Below, piece after piece: positions 42,299 through 52,436 of a stretch of DNA of 64,000 nt; within the stretch, counting starts at the first letter, position 1, and each line of letters opens with the position of its first letter. Origin of the DNA: Acheta domesticus (lineage: Eukaryota; Arthropoda; Insecta; Orthoptera; Gryllidae); the NCBI GenBank assembly GCA_031308135.1, contig JAHLJT010008756.1, positions 137,875,775 to 137,939,774 on the forward strand, written 5' to 3'. The notes under the pieces are model-generated. The model was not told the origin of the DNA and did no database searches. It was given only the letters and a program-made list of their open reading frames with translations. The translations under genes were made by a program, and so were the position numbers.

Positions 42299-43096
42299 TG
42301 ATGTAAAAAACTATCACAGGAGATGCCATTCAGTAATCTTCAGACATTGCCTTGTTCAACGGCAATGAGCCCAGGTTTTTGAATCCACGATCTTTAGACT
42401 TTGTAGAGGTCTATTGACTTCCAATTGCGAATGTAGCATTCTCGTACAGCCTCACTGCCGAATATAGTAGATCAACCATACTGGGAACTGGGAACTGTGA
42501 GACCTCAAACACTCTGAAACCCCAATAAAAAGTAACTAATATGTCACTAATATGTTAACAAAGAAATATTGTGAGCATTGTTATTTCAAATGAAAATTTG
42601 ACTGTTGGACAGTCACTGCTGAGCAGAAGGAAAAACACGAAATCTAAATCAACTGATGAAAAATGCAATGGGGGCAAATAAATAATAAGAACTGGATAGA
42701 ATCGTGTTCATTTTTGGGCACAGTGGGCAGACGACAAGCGGTGGGATGTGGAAGTCGACATGAATCATCAGCGCATAATTACTCAAAGAAAATACTCTGA
42801 AGGGGTTTCACTTTTTAAATAATCGATCACTGTAAGGCACAAGGACAAAAATATCTCAATAACAGACTCAATAATATAAGAGGCCAAATGAGTAACACGA
42901 GCATACGTATTCCGTGCTGTGTCCATGTATATCCGCTCCCATCTCAACAATCAGAATGCGCGACAGAGGAAGTCGGAAACGTGGGAGTCTGCACAAATCG
43001 CCATAATCCGTTTCGAGTAAGCCGAAGAAACAGAAGTGTGGAAAGGTTTTACGTCTAATGCAATTGTCAGACTAAGCACATGCTAACTTATATACT
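42299..43096. other. Sequence without recognised element
   Basis: No supported ORF or repeat. Confidence 0.5.
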
Positions 43097-43757
43097 CATC
43101 AGTCCCTTTATTGTGCTTGTCTGTCGCGGGAGGAGGCGGTTTTCTTCCCTTGCTGAATGGCGAGATTCGGAGCCGATCTACCCGTCGGCTTGCAGAGTTT
43201 TCCCCGTCAAGATATCTCCCACCACCGGGATGCCATCCTAGCCGAGACAAGGTCTAAGCTCCCAACGTGTATGATAGTGTAGTGCAAGTGAATATGTACT
43301 CGCAAGTATTTTACTTGCACAACCCTGCCATACAGTTGAGGAGAGTGCAAAGACGAGGAAGGAAAAACCGCGCGCGGCTACCTTGCTGGCCACCGTCGGG
43401 AGTGTAGCCCTAGGACAGGGCTTTCCAACTGGCGACCCGCGGGCCGCATGAGGCCCGCCGGATCTTCTTCTGACTGCTCTGAAACATTTTATTCTACCAA
43501 CCAATTGCAATATAATTGCACAATTTATCGCATTTTCATTTAATTATATATTAATATTCTCGAATGTACATTAATCATTATGTATGTTGACTAAAAGTCG
43601 TATCTAATACATATTTGTTTCAGTATGATCTCAGTAATTAGGGTAAAAATCATGTTATATGACGGTGTGGCCCGCGGCTTCACTAGAAATTGATATGTGA
43701 CCTATAAGCCTTTCTAAGTTGGACAGCCCTGTCCTAGGACCTCCCTGTCAGAGGCTC
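43097..43757 (-). mobile_element. Composite SINE interrupted by a hAT-like element
   Basis: Minus-strand copy. The body (GTCGCGGGAGGAGGCGG, AATGGCGAGATTCGGAGC, TATCTCCCACCACCGGGAT, CCGAGACAAGGTCTAAGCTC, read on plus) is at 43,125-43,265. The half-tRNA head, GTCGGGAGTGTAGCCCTAGGA followed by CCTCCCTGTCAGAGG, is split by 43,416-43,739. Joining the two flanks recovers the same head seen at 48,360-48,396, so the SINE is older than the hAT insertion. Confidence 0.85.
43416..43731. mobile_element. hAT-like non-autonomous element, copy 2
   Basis: 316 bp with inverted termini CAGGGCTTTCCAACTGGC and CAGGGCTGTCCAACTTAG (read inward) and 8-bp target duplications CCCTAGGA/TCCTAGGA (7 of 8). Same interior as 31,277-31,583. 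No transposase. hAT assignment is from the CAGGG..-type termini and duplication length. Confidence 0.9.
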
Positions 43758-44017
43758 TGCAGTGCCATCAGCCGATGCCATCAGCCACCACAAGCTTAGA
43801 GCTTGTCCCGGCCGGGGCACTGCCCCGCTGGTGGGAGATACCTGGTTAGGGGAGAACCCCGCTAGTCGACGGTACGTCGGCGTCAGATCTCGCCATCCAG
43901 CGGGGAAAAGATCATCGCCACCTCCCGAGAAAAAAACAGGCACTACACTTACGGGACTAATGAGCTAGGTAGTTGACGCGCCCGGAAACACGAATCAATC
44001 AATCAATCAATCAATGA
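43745..44017 (+). mobile_element. Composite SINE body with (CAAT)n tail
   Basis: Sense copy: AGCTTAGAGCTTGTCCCGGC, CACTGCCCCGCTGGTGGGAG, GGCGTCAGATCTCGCCATCC, GATCATCGCCACCTCCCGAG, CACTACACTTACGGGACTAA, TGAGCTAGGTAGTTGACGCG, then AAACACGAATCAATCAATCA. The tetranucleotide tail gives the orientation of the whole family. It sits head to head against the previous SINE. Confidence 0.88.
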
Positions 44018-44059
44018 GCCACCCCAGCCGGTGAAGCAGTGACGCTTTGCGGAGTAGCG

Positions 44060-44301
44060 CCTGTTTTGGGCCCCGCGCGGCGGCGCCGGCTGCGAGCAGG
44101 CGGGGCGGGGGCGGGGGGCGGGGGCGGCCTTGGCCTTAATGAAGACGCGCGCCGCGCGGGGGCTGTTCCGCCGCCGGCCACTCACGCGCGGTCGCCGCCC
44201 CGCCCCCTCCCCTCCCCCCTCCCCTGCACGGGCCATGCGCAAGCGCGCTCCGCGGGCCGGCCGCGTAACGAGGCGGGCGAAGTGCACTCCGTCACGGGCG
44301 C
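44060..44301. other. CpG-dense islet
   Basis: Very GC-rich (GCGCGGCGGCGCCGGC, GGCGGGGCGGGGGCGGGG, CGCGCGCCGCGCGGGGG). It starts soon after the SINE tail; ORFs are compositional. Confidence 0.6.
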
Positions 44302-44508
44302 GTGCACGCCGCTGTGGACATTAACCTTCAAGTTGGATATTCGATCCGAGATAAATGAGAGTGGATCGACCCGTTCATTATTTTTTCGATATCTCCTCGT
44401 CCTCCCACCCCATTCCTCTATCTTCTACTTGTTTTGTCTCCCCTCTCCTGTTTCAAAGTATTCTCTCATCTCCCTTACCTTTCTTTCCTCTTTATCGACA
44501 GAGTTTAT
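44302..44508. other. C/T-rich spacer, nothing recognised
   Basis: Pyrimidine-rich on plus, no element seen. Confidence 0.5.
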
Positions 44509-44751
44509 CTGAAGGCGGCTGCACACATTCGCTATTCGGCGAACAGCGAGCAACCGCTCGCCGAATCCGAGTAGTGTGGATGGGTCGCTTGCTATTTACC
44601 GAATGGCGAACATTCGGCGCTCGCCTTTAACCGCGTGTCGGTCTTTTGGACGCATCAAAGGAAGTGAATATTCGCCGAACACATCAGCTGTTGAGGATTG
44701 GGCGAGCAGTAGCTCGCTGCTCGGCGAATGCCGAATGTGAGCCGCCTTCAG
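44509..44751. mobile_element. 243-bp terminal-inverted-repeat element (MITE)
   Basis: Termini CTGAAGGCGGCTGCACACAT and, read inward from the other end, CTGAAGGCGGCTCACATTCG form an inverted repeat of ~24 bp with one indel. Internal words GCGAACAGCGAGC, GAATGGCGAACATTCGGCG and TTCGCCGAACA make much of it self-complementary. CGGCTGCACAC-type termini recall PIF/Harbinger-like elements, but no clear 3-bp duplication is visible. Confidence 0.75.
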
Positions 44752-45047
44752 AGACAGTGTTGGCGCGATTTCAGCAGCGACTCAACGGTGGAGGCGACTC
44801 AACGGCGCTTCGACGACTCAATGTTGGGGGATTTTGTACTCGACAGTCCCCACATAGCCAGGTCGGATTCAGCCGCTGTCTGGAGGAGAATCCTAGCCGC
44901 CCGCCGGCTCCTCTGACCTGTAGTTTCCGTGGTTGCTCCGATCAATACTAGTTGAGTGTCGGAGTAGTATCCTAACAAACGGACCGGCAAAGCTGGCTCA
45001 GAGCATCAACAGATGTCACTATAGTGCCTCTGTCCAGTATAGTGTTT
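44752..45047. other. Sequence without recognised element
   Basis: Small ORFs overlap on both strands and appear fortuitous. Confidence 0.45.
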
Positions 45048-45385
45048 CCAGTCCCGACGGTGTCAGGATTTTCGACACTAGCTAGACGTACATACGGACC
45101 TCGGACCGCGCGCGATCCTTCTTCTTTTTCCTTGTCCCTACATGCACTACACGACAACACGTGTTGGGTTGTGAGTCTGGCGCTTAGAGCTTGTCCCGGC
45201 TGAGGCGATGCTTCGCTGGGGGGAGATACTTGTAAGTGGAAATCTCCCCGCAAGCCAATGTGTAGGTCGGCGCCGAACTTGCCTCCCAGCGGGAAAGATC
45301 ACCGCCACATCAGGGATAAATATTCACTACACTAACGGGAATAATGACCACAGCACTTGTAGTGCCTGAAATGATCAATTAGTCA
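45048..45385 (+). mobile_element. Composite SINE, partial head plus body
   Basis: Begins with part of the half-tRNA head (AGTCCCGACGGTGTCAGGAT) and TTTTCGACACTAGC, then loses the middle and continues with the body (GCTTAGAGCTTGTCCCGGC, TGGGGGGAGATACTTG, GGTCGGCGCCGAACTTG, GGGAAAGATCACCGCCAC) and a degenerate 3' module near 45,345. Tail eroded. Confidence 0.8.
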
Positions 45386-46640
45386 AACTTTCCCTCTTTA
45401 ACCTCTTCCTCTCCCTCCCCCTTACTTTCGTCCGTTCCTCCTTTCACTCCGCTTTCCACTAGTCATCTTCCTGGCGGGAAGCAGACGATCAAGATATTAT
45501 CAGAGAACTGGTACTGGTTCACCGGATCAATTACGAAATTATACGTAATGATTTAGATAACATGGTGAGAATCGGGGTGCTTTGCTTTCGATTTTCTCAA
45601 CAGAATGACAAAATCAAAGCTTGTATATTATATGAGGGTCCCTTAACAACAATTTGTGTTCACAATGGATCCTGTCGTACGGATTTGACACTAAATCAAT
45701 AAAAATCAACAAAATGCAGACAGATAAAGACTCTCATTACTATTTACATTCGCGCATTAAGTAGTTTAATTTATCTGTGGTCAAGGGGTAAAAGTTCTTA
45801 AGTAATTTTTGGTGAAATTGGGTTAAGTACTGAAACTGCAAGTTAAGTATCTATATTTTATTTTAGTAAAACAATCTAATTCAAAAGTTAATTCCTTAGC
45901 GAGAAAAAAGCGTTGAGAAATAGCGTTGAGCATACGAAAAAGCGTTGGTTCATTAATCTAGCTTTTGTTTCCTCTAAACTAAGAATTTTGACTTAAGAGC
46001 TTTTACTACGTGACCACAGTTATGTAGAATGTGTACAAAAACGTTACAACACAAGCACAAGCCTTTTACGTCTTCAGTAATAACTCTCTTTCGATGCGCT
46101 AGATTCTTCTCGAACAATTAAAACGGTTCTTTCAATTCAAACTATTTATATTTTTTGTATTTTTTATAAATATGTATTTGCCAAATGAATTAAATTGCTT
46201 TTTTTTCGTCTTTCTTTTAGTACTTGCAAAAGAAATAGCCAGAATATAAATACTTGTATACAAATTCTACGACTTTCAATGGTGTCGTTCTCGAATAATT
46301 AATGAATTTTCTGAAACAATTTTCTCTGTTCTAAACTTGGAACGTTTATTCAGACCTAACGACGACGACCAATACGTTGTACAATTCATCGATGTCCATA
46401 CACACTCACATATTTTTGCCAACCATACTACCATCCACAAATCAGGTTCCTTCTAATCTGTCAGTATGCGATTCTTTATAGTTGGAATTCGACTAATTGC
46501 ACGAATGCGCATTTCTCATCAATTCATCCTGAGACTCAACACCATTTATCAATCAATCTCAGAACTTATGATCGAAAATGAGGGCAGGCGACAGGGCAAT
46601 CGGTGACTCCTGCTTCAAGTGGGAAGAGTGCCTACCCAGA
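45386..46640. other. AT-rich sequence, nothing recognised
   Basis: AT-rich with A/T runs; no ORF above chance and no element ends recognised. Confidence 0.5.
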
Positions 46641-46644
46641 TGAA

Positions 46645-46837
46645 GGTTCCCCTCCGTGATTGATGCGTGGATCCAGCCACCTTCGAAAAAATCGATTCGC
46701 ATCAAAAGCTGTGTGAAGAAATATGCTTAAGTGCCCCAGATCGTCTTCGGAAATGTGTCGATGTAGAGGGAAATCAATTTGAAACAATGTACTATAAATG
46801 ATGAGAGTAACTGATTTGAATAAATAACTCACATTGA
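46645..46837 (+). pseudogene. Possible C-terminal transposase remnant
   Basis: One frame, with one stop near its start, reads CVDPATFEKIDSHQKLCEEI then RLRKCVDVEGNQFETMY before a stop. This resembles the end of Tc1/mariner- or HTH-type transposases of insects, where a variable helix (L...IR..C...PA.L..V...L..R...C....G..FE.L) closes the protein. No DDE residues are present. The similarity is from memory of the pattern only. Confidence 0.3.
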
Positions 46838-47411
46838 TGGGTAGTGACTTTTGGACCATTTTGTATTATAATAACACTTAAAATACTATAAATGTTTCCA
46901 AAATGCATTGTGAATGTTTAGTCTTCGAGTGAATAGCCCGGACTTCTTTCCACGGCCAAATTTGCAGTAATAAATCAAAATAAAACAAATTCTTTAGGTA
47001 AACAGCATCATATTTGGAACAAACTCGCATCAGAAATAATTTCAATGATTTTCAGTCTCCTAAAAACACTGAAAGCCATAAAAAAATTCATCTGTAGGTC
47101 TCTCCTCCCCAGTAATAATAGATTATCAATTTATCAAGTATTTGCATGAAAATTCTATTCGCTTTGAAGACAGCACCATCTCAACAAAATATTAATATGC
47201 ACTTACACTGAGGGGTACAAAGGATTTAATTTCCATTTGTGCATTTTCTTTCGTTTGTGACGCTTAAAAGAATCTATCCTAAGTCGATTGCTTCTTCATA
47301 ATTTTTTAAGAGGGTTCAATAGTATGTACAACTGCCAATGTCTCGTTACAGTAAAAAACAGTTGTGCAAATCTTAAGAACAGAGCTCCTATATGTTGTGT
47401 TGTTCGCCCAT
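46838..47411. other. AT-rich sequence, nothing recognised
   Basis: No ORF or repeat recognised. Confidence 0.5.
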
Positions 47412-47423
47412 AAAGATTTTTCG

Positions 47424-47640
47424 TCGGCCCGCTGGCCGAGATCGCGAAGGCAGTAGTGCCGTAGTGATCTTGAACCGTGGGGTCGCGGGTTCGAGTCCCG
47501 CCTCAGGCATGGCTGTATGTGTTCGTCCTTTCATCCCTATCATCACCATATCGTTTCACCCTCATACCATAAGGTTAAATCCAATAGTGATCGCTAATGA
47601 CCTAGTAGTTGATGCGACCTTAAATAACGAAAAAAAAAAA
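47424..47640 (+). mobile_element. tRNA-derived SINE, plus-strand copy
   Basis: A-box-like TGGCCGAGATCGCGAAGGC, B box GGTTCGAGTCCCGCC, body CATGGCTGTATGTGTTCGTC, CCCTATCATCACCATATCG, then TAATGACCTAGTAGTTGATG, GCGACCTTAAATAACG and a 12-A tail. Flanked by AAAGATTTTTCG (47,412-47,423) and AAGGATTTTTCG (47,640-47,651). Same family as 9,957-10,165. Confidence 0.92.
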
Positions 47641-47689
47641 AGGATTTTTCGAGAAAGTATTCGCTGGAAGGCCGAAGCGTTCGTTAAAG

Positions 47690-47880
47690 AGAGCGCGCCG
47701 CCGCGTGCTGCCCGCCAGAGAGCCCTCCCCCTGAGCGTTCACCCGCGCGGGGCCCGCGTCGGCGGGTGACGTCACGGCGTGCGCCGGCGGGCGTCGAGGC
47801 GCGGCCTTCGCGTGAGGGCAGCCCCCGCCCCCGCCCCCCACCCCTTCTCCCTGCGCCGCTCGCCATCCCTCGTTAGACCA
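47690..47880. other. CpG-dense islet
   Basis: GCGCGCCGCCGCGTGCTGCC, CGGCGGGTGACGTCACGGCG and similar; it includes TGACGTCA, a perfect CRE/ATF palindrome, at about 47,766. No credible ORF. Confidence 0.6.
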
Positions 47881-47900
47881 CACGCGGGAATGGCTGGTGG

Positions 47901-48397
47901 GGCGATTGGTTGACTGTTAGTGATTCCGGGCGCGTCAACTGCTAGGGTCAGTAGTACCGTAAGTGCAGTGCATGTTTAGCTCGGGAGGTGGCGGTGGTCT
48001 TCCCCCCCCCTTGATGGCGAGATCAGGCGTCGACTTACCGTCGTCGAGCGGGGTTTTCCCCGACCAGGTGTCTCCCACCAGCGGGACACCGCCCCTGCTG
48101 GGACAAGCTCTCAGCCCCCGACCGGTCTCCCGGCATGTGCGGTTGTGTATTGCAGGCTAGTGTGTGTGCGTAAGGGGAGACGATAGGACGAGAAAGAGGG
48201 AAAAATATTACACGAGATCCATGGCCCGTTGGCGCACTGCTCTGGCATTCGCCCGGTGTCAACGGAAAACTACCGATCGCAGCAGCCGACCGCTACAATT
48301 ATCTTTCAAACAGCACCTGAATTCGACATAGGTCATAAGGTAGTTTCGAAAATCCTGCCAACGTCGGGACTCGAACCTAGGACCTCCCGGTCAGAGG
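47901..48397 (-). mobile_element. Composite SINE, longest copy (~500 bp)
   Basis: Read on the minus strand from 48,397: half-tRNA head (CTGACCGGGAGGTCCTAGG then TTCGAGTCCCGACGTTGG), linker GCAGGATTTTCGAAACTACC, middle module (GTAGCGGTCGGCTGCTGCG, CGAATGCCAGAGCAGTGCGC, AACGGGCCATGG), GC-rich body (TGAGAGCTTGTCCCAGC, GTCCCGCTGGTGGGAGAC, GATCTCGCCATCAAGG, GACCACCGCCACCTCCCGAG) and 3' module (ACTGACCCTAGCAGTTGACG). Only the 3' half of a tRNA (B box) is present. It defines the family for the six other copies. Confidence 0.88.
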
Positions 48398-48960
48398 GGC
48401 GAGGGCGGTAAGGGGGGTGGTGAGAGTGATGAGGGCGGTGAGGGGGTAAAGGCGGTAAGGGCGGTGAGCGATGAGGGCGGTGAGCGATGAGGGAGGTGAG
48501 GATGGTGAGGGCTGCGAGGGCAGTGAGGGTGGTGAGGACCATGAGGGAGGTGAGAGCGGTGAGGGTGGTGAGGGCGGTGAGAGTGGTGAGGGGGGTGAGA
48601 TTGGTGAGGGCAGTGAGGGTGGTGAGGGCGGTGAGGGTGGTGAGGGCGGTGAGAGTGATGCGGGCGGTGAGAGTGGTGAAGGTGAGAGTTATGAGAGTGG
48701 TAAGGGCGGTGAGGGTGGTGAGGGCTGCGAGGGCAGTGAGGGTGGTGAGGACCATGAGGGAGGTGAGGGTGGTGAGGGCGGTGAGAGTGGTGAAGAGGGT
48801 AAGATTGGAGAGGGCAGTGAGGGTGGTGAGGGCGGTGAGAGTGGTGAGGGAGGTGAGTGCGGTGAGATGATGCGGGCGATGAGAGTGGTGAGGGCGGCGA
48901 GGGCAGTAAGGGTGTTGAGGGTGGTGAGGGAGGCGAGGACGGTGAGGTTGGCGTGGGCGG
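48398..48960. repeat. GGTGAG-based minisatellite, ~560 bp
   Basis: Tandem GGTGAGGGC/GGTGAGAGT nonamer-like units with longer-order repeats: a block containing GGGCTGCGAGGGCAGTGAGG and GGTGAGGACCATGAGGGAGG recurs at about 48,505 and 48,721. Gly/Glu-rich, Val/Arg-rich and Thr/Leu-rich ORFs crossing it are repeat artefacts. Confidence 0.92.
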
Positions 48961-49150
48961 AGAGGGGGGCGCGTGTGGAGCGAGGAGACCGCGCCTCGTT
49001 AGATGGCCAGCGCTAGGCCGCCGCCTGGAGAGGAGCTATTATGAAGCGGCGTTGCGTCGGCGGCGAGGGGCCGCAGGAGGCATTCCGACGCGTTAGCGCC
49101 GCGCACGCAAATGGCGCGCTCCCTTCGCACGCGCGCGAGGCCGCCTTTTC
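48961..49150. other. CpG-dense islet after the minisatellite
   Basis: GGCGGCGAGGGGCCGCAGG, CGACGCGTTAGCGCCGCGC and similar; no supported gene. Confidence 0.5.
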
Positions 49151-49689
49151 AGGTTGGAGAGGCGCCGCGTGTGGAATTAACCCAATTAACAGGTGGCAAC
49201 TTTCGTCATCACCACGTTTAGGAATTTCGAAGCGGACATGGTCAACGACTTGGACCCTTCACATGTTAGAGATTCATTATTGTAACAATGAAGCAAATGA
49301 CGATAAACAATGTGATGAAGTTACGTAATGGCGAATTACTGGTGTTAGTTAATATGATTGAGGTAGGCAAGTAATCAAAATAATACCGAGTAAAGTTTCT
49401 CGAGAACTCAACCAGTTTTTGTGAAAACTAGCTCAAAATTCCGAATTTGCAGAAACGTTCAAACGCCATTTTCTCATAAATGGCTCCAAGGTTTTTTGAA
49501 AGTCTTGGAACGGATAGTGCTAACTGCACTCTTTAATATGACGTAAAGTACATTTTGCGGTATTTTTTTGTTTTTTCAAAAATTACACAATTGTAATTTT
49601 TTTGAAAGATCTCTCACATCTTCAATATGCATATTGCCAGCAATTGGTAAACATTATTATATTTGTGAGTGTAGATGCTTGAAATAACT
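49151..49689. other. AT-rich sequence, possible fragment of the unknown dispersed family
   Basis: CGCCATTTTCTCATAAATGG and GCTCCAAGGTTTTTTGAAAG (49,460-49,500) look like the complement of the TTTGGAGCC.TTTTTGAGAAAA word of the unknown family. No ORF. Confidence 0.35.
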
Positions 49690-49693
49690 TTAA

Positions 49694-50689
49694 CCCTGCA
49701 GTGGTAACGTGACTTTTTGAAACGAAAGTGGTAACGTGGGGTGTCTCCAGAACCCCACACTCTTTCATGATATATGCTAAATTATTGAAAAACAAATTAA
49801 TATAATATTCTTCTTCTATTATTAACAATTTTTTGCGTGTAATTAAACAATTTATTAAGAATTTAGTTGCTAAACAAGTCTGAGGATTCATCAGGAAATA
49901 TTTGGAGTTAACTTTTCTACCTGTCTGCGCGTGTTGTCACATCCAAGCCCATGTTTCGTAGCACAAATTGAAATGTTTTCAAATTCAAAGTAGAATGGAA
50001 AATTTCAATACCCATATTATCCACATTCCGCAATTCAACAACATTTTGATGTCCTGATTTCACAGATCCAGCCAAAATACTTAGCTCAATTACTGCCTTC
50101 ATTTCCGCTTTGTCAGTCTTATAGGTGCTGCGATCATTTTATTCCCCTCTAAATCCATTTAAATTTTGATGTTGGTGAATTCTGTAATTCTCTCAATCAT
50201 ATACAAATCAATAAACAAAGAAAACATTATCCTGGTCTTTTGGAATTGCGTGCAGACTGCTTTTTCCAGGGCGGTGAGTAACGATATTCTGTTCCCGCTT
50301 CCAGCAAAAGTTGGCGTATTCTCCAACTCCTTTCTTAACATATAAAGTGGCCTAAAATGTTCGTAGTACTTCAGTATTAACTTTGCAGGGGAATCCTAAC
50401 GTAAAAATACAGCATGCAATACGTTGCCAAACTAATAGAATGTACGAGACTGAAGACATCTTTTCTAACGTAGAAGGTAACGCAGGGGTCCCTGGGCACC
50501 CCAAACAAAAGAATAGCTTGTTACACGGATAAAACTACGAAAATTGGCAAACTGAGAGCACACTAAATACCATGATACAAAAATAGAAAGGTACTCAAGC
50601 AATGGTCAGGGTAGCCAACATGGGAAATACATGAAGCGGGAAGAAAGGATCGTGGGGGTCCCACAGACCCCCCAGTTACCACTCCCGGA
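49694..50689 (-). mobile_element. piggyBac-like element, complete ends, internally deleted
   Basis: 996 bp between TTAA duplications (49,690-49,693 and 50,690-50,693). Termini CCCTGCAGTGGTAACGTG and, inward from the other end, TCCGGGAGTGGTAACTGG share the AGTGGTAAC core. Each has a subterminal GTGGGG...CCCCAC or GGGGTC...GACCCC palindrome. A transposase fragment on the minus strand supports the family. Most of the transposase, including the catalytic Asp residues, is missing. Bases 50,358 onward are shared with the window start (copy A). Confidence 0.88.
49917..50341 (-). pseudogene. piggyBac transposase fragment
   Basis: Minus strand. LFIDLYMIERITEFTNIKI (end of the 50,341-50,159 frame) fits the FFTxxLxxxIVxxTNxY segment that opens the piggyBac transposase domain. 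After a frame break, MKAVIELSILAGSVKSGHQN, then GIEIFHSTLNLKTFQFVLRN and MGLDVTTRADR (50,102-49,917) match the IKAFIGLLIxxGxxK...xIFxxxMSxxRFxxLxxxLRFDD...R pattern. The sequence ends there; the DDD catalytic triad and cysteine-rich C-terminus are lost. Confidence 0.8.
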
Positions 50690-51238
50690 TTAAATGAAAT
50701 TTTTTGACAACTCAAATATTTTCTGTGAAAAAGATCTTTAAATTTTGCATTTTTAGTAGCGTTTAAACGCCATTTTCTTAAAAACAGCTACAAATTTTTA
50801 AAAGAAAATTTAGGACGAGGTTTTTGTGTTTTTTAATATTCTAATATTAATATTTCCGTCCTACCATTAGGAAACAGAAAAATTAACAAAAAGTAAAAAA
50901 AAAATACTTTTGGCGGCGATAGATAGCAGCTGGCAAGAGTATGTGGCAATTCTAAATAGCTAGCCCAGACCCAAGGAAATTGAAAGCTAATACGGGAAAT
51001 TCTGTGGCACCACTAGTTAATGCCCTAGAACGCTTCGTTTAGGAGTTATTTGACATAGATTTTAAGAAATCCTGTCAAATGTTTTGCGAGTTGCATTGGC
51101 TTTAATATTTAGTTTTGTTCTAAAGCGCCATCTATTGAAGTTTTTTCGATATTTTAATAGTTATGGAAATGGAAATGAAAGGAGGAAATGAAAATTGATC
51201 CAGCCCTTCTTCGGTTATAAATGTCTAAGTCGACATTG

Positions 51239-51239
<1 letters not shown>

Positions 51240-51293
<54 letters not shown>
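51240..51293. repeat. (AT)n microsatellite, empty target site in copy B
   Basis: Uninterrupted AT run continuing directly into TTAGTGAGGATTTAAAG, the sequence that follows the LTR element in copy A. This is the pre-insertion allele or paralogue. Confidence 0.95.
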
Positions 51294-51295
<2 letters not shown>

Positions 51296-51556
51296 TGAGG
51301 ATTTAAAGTTATAGAAAAGAGGTCCGAGAGATTTGAGAGGTTGGTGCACCCTACCACAGAGGTAGTCCTTATTTTATAGTAACTTCTAAAGTAGTAAATC
51401 ATTTTAAAAAAACGTAAAACGTGTGCGGGAATGAGTGTCAAATGGTTGCTACCTCACAGTTTTGTAACACCAGACGCCTATCTTCGTGCTTCAGGTTAGG
51501 TCAGCCTATGTTAAAATACGCCAGTAAATAAGCCTTCTCACGGCGTATTCCATTGT

Positions 51557-51740
51557 GCCACTCATCTGTTGGCGTCGCGTTGCGCGTCGCCGGAGCAGAG
51601 CGCGGCTCGTTATCCGCCCATCAGCAGCGGTGGGAGTGCCGCTGCAGGGGCTGCGAGGGGCGCGCGACGCCTCTTTCCAAACAGCCGCCGCCGCCACGCG
51701 CCGCCCCCGCCCCAGCGCCCGCCCAAGCGCTCCCATTAGG
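51557..51740. other. CpG-dense islet (copy B)
   Basis: Counterpart of 8505-8690, with a few substitutions and one extra G near 51,744 that shifts all overlapping frames. Confidence 0.6.
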
Positions 51741-52436
51741 GGGATTTTGCACGCCTTCGCGGGCAGCAATCCAGTGCAATCTCCATCTTATGCGCATGCG
51801 CAGTTCAAGGTTCGCATCAATAGGCAGTTTGTGCACGCCACAGCGGATAGTCTTATCGATCATCTGCGCATTGCGCAGTTCAAGTTTCGTGTCACTTTTG
51901 TGCATCTGCGCATGCATAGAAGATCGATAGTGCGCAGATATGGCGTGATAAAACTCTCTAAAAGGAAGATTTTGCACACCTTCGCCGTCAGCAATCGACT
52001 GCAATCGTCATCAGCGACTGTAATCTCGATCTTCTGCCCACGCGCAGTTCAAGTTTCGCATCAATAGGGAGTTTATGCACGCCATAGAGAACAGTACTAT
52101 CGATCTTCTGCGCATGCGCTGATGCACTATAGTGATGCGAGACTTGAACTGCGCATGAGCAGAAGATCAATAGTGCAGTCCGCTAAAGCTGGCACAATCT
52201 CTGGATAGTGCTTCAACGTTCTAGGCTGCACAAACTCCCTACTTTTGTGCATGCGCAGACGAGCGAGATTGCAGTCGACTGCTGTCCGCTAAGACGTGCA
52301 CAAGCTCCCTCAAAGGGATGCACAAAACACAGATGTACAAAAGTGATGCGAAACTTGAAATGCGCACGAGCTGAAGATCGATAGTGCTTTCGATTGCTTT
52401 AACGTTCTAAATTGCAAAACGTCCCATTGCAGTCGG
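51741..52436. repeat. Fold-back repeat (copy B)
   Basis: Counterpart of 8690-9385. One of the TGCGCATGCGCA palindromes is broken by an extra T (CTGCGCATTGCGCAG, about 51,865), while the others are kept (about 51,791 and 52,109). Confidence 0.75.

Noticed and set aside
48333..49016. Gly/Glu-rich, Val/Arg-rich and Thr/Leu-rich ORFs
   Set aside because: Three frames of one minisatellite; none has independent support.
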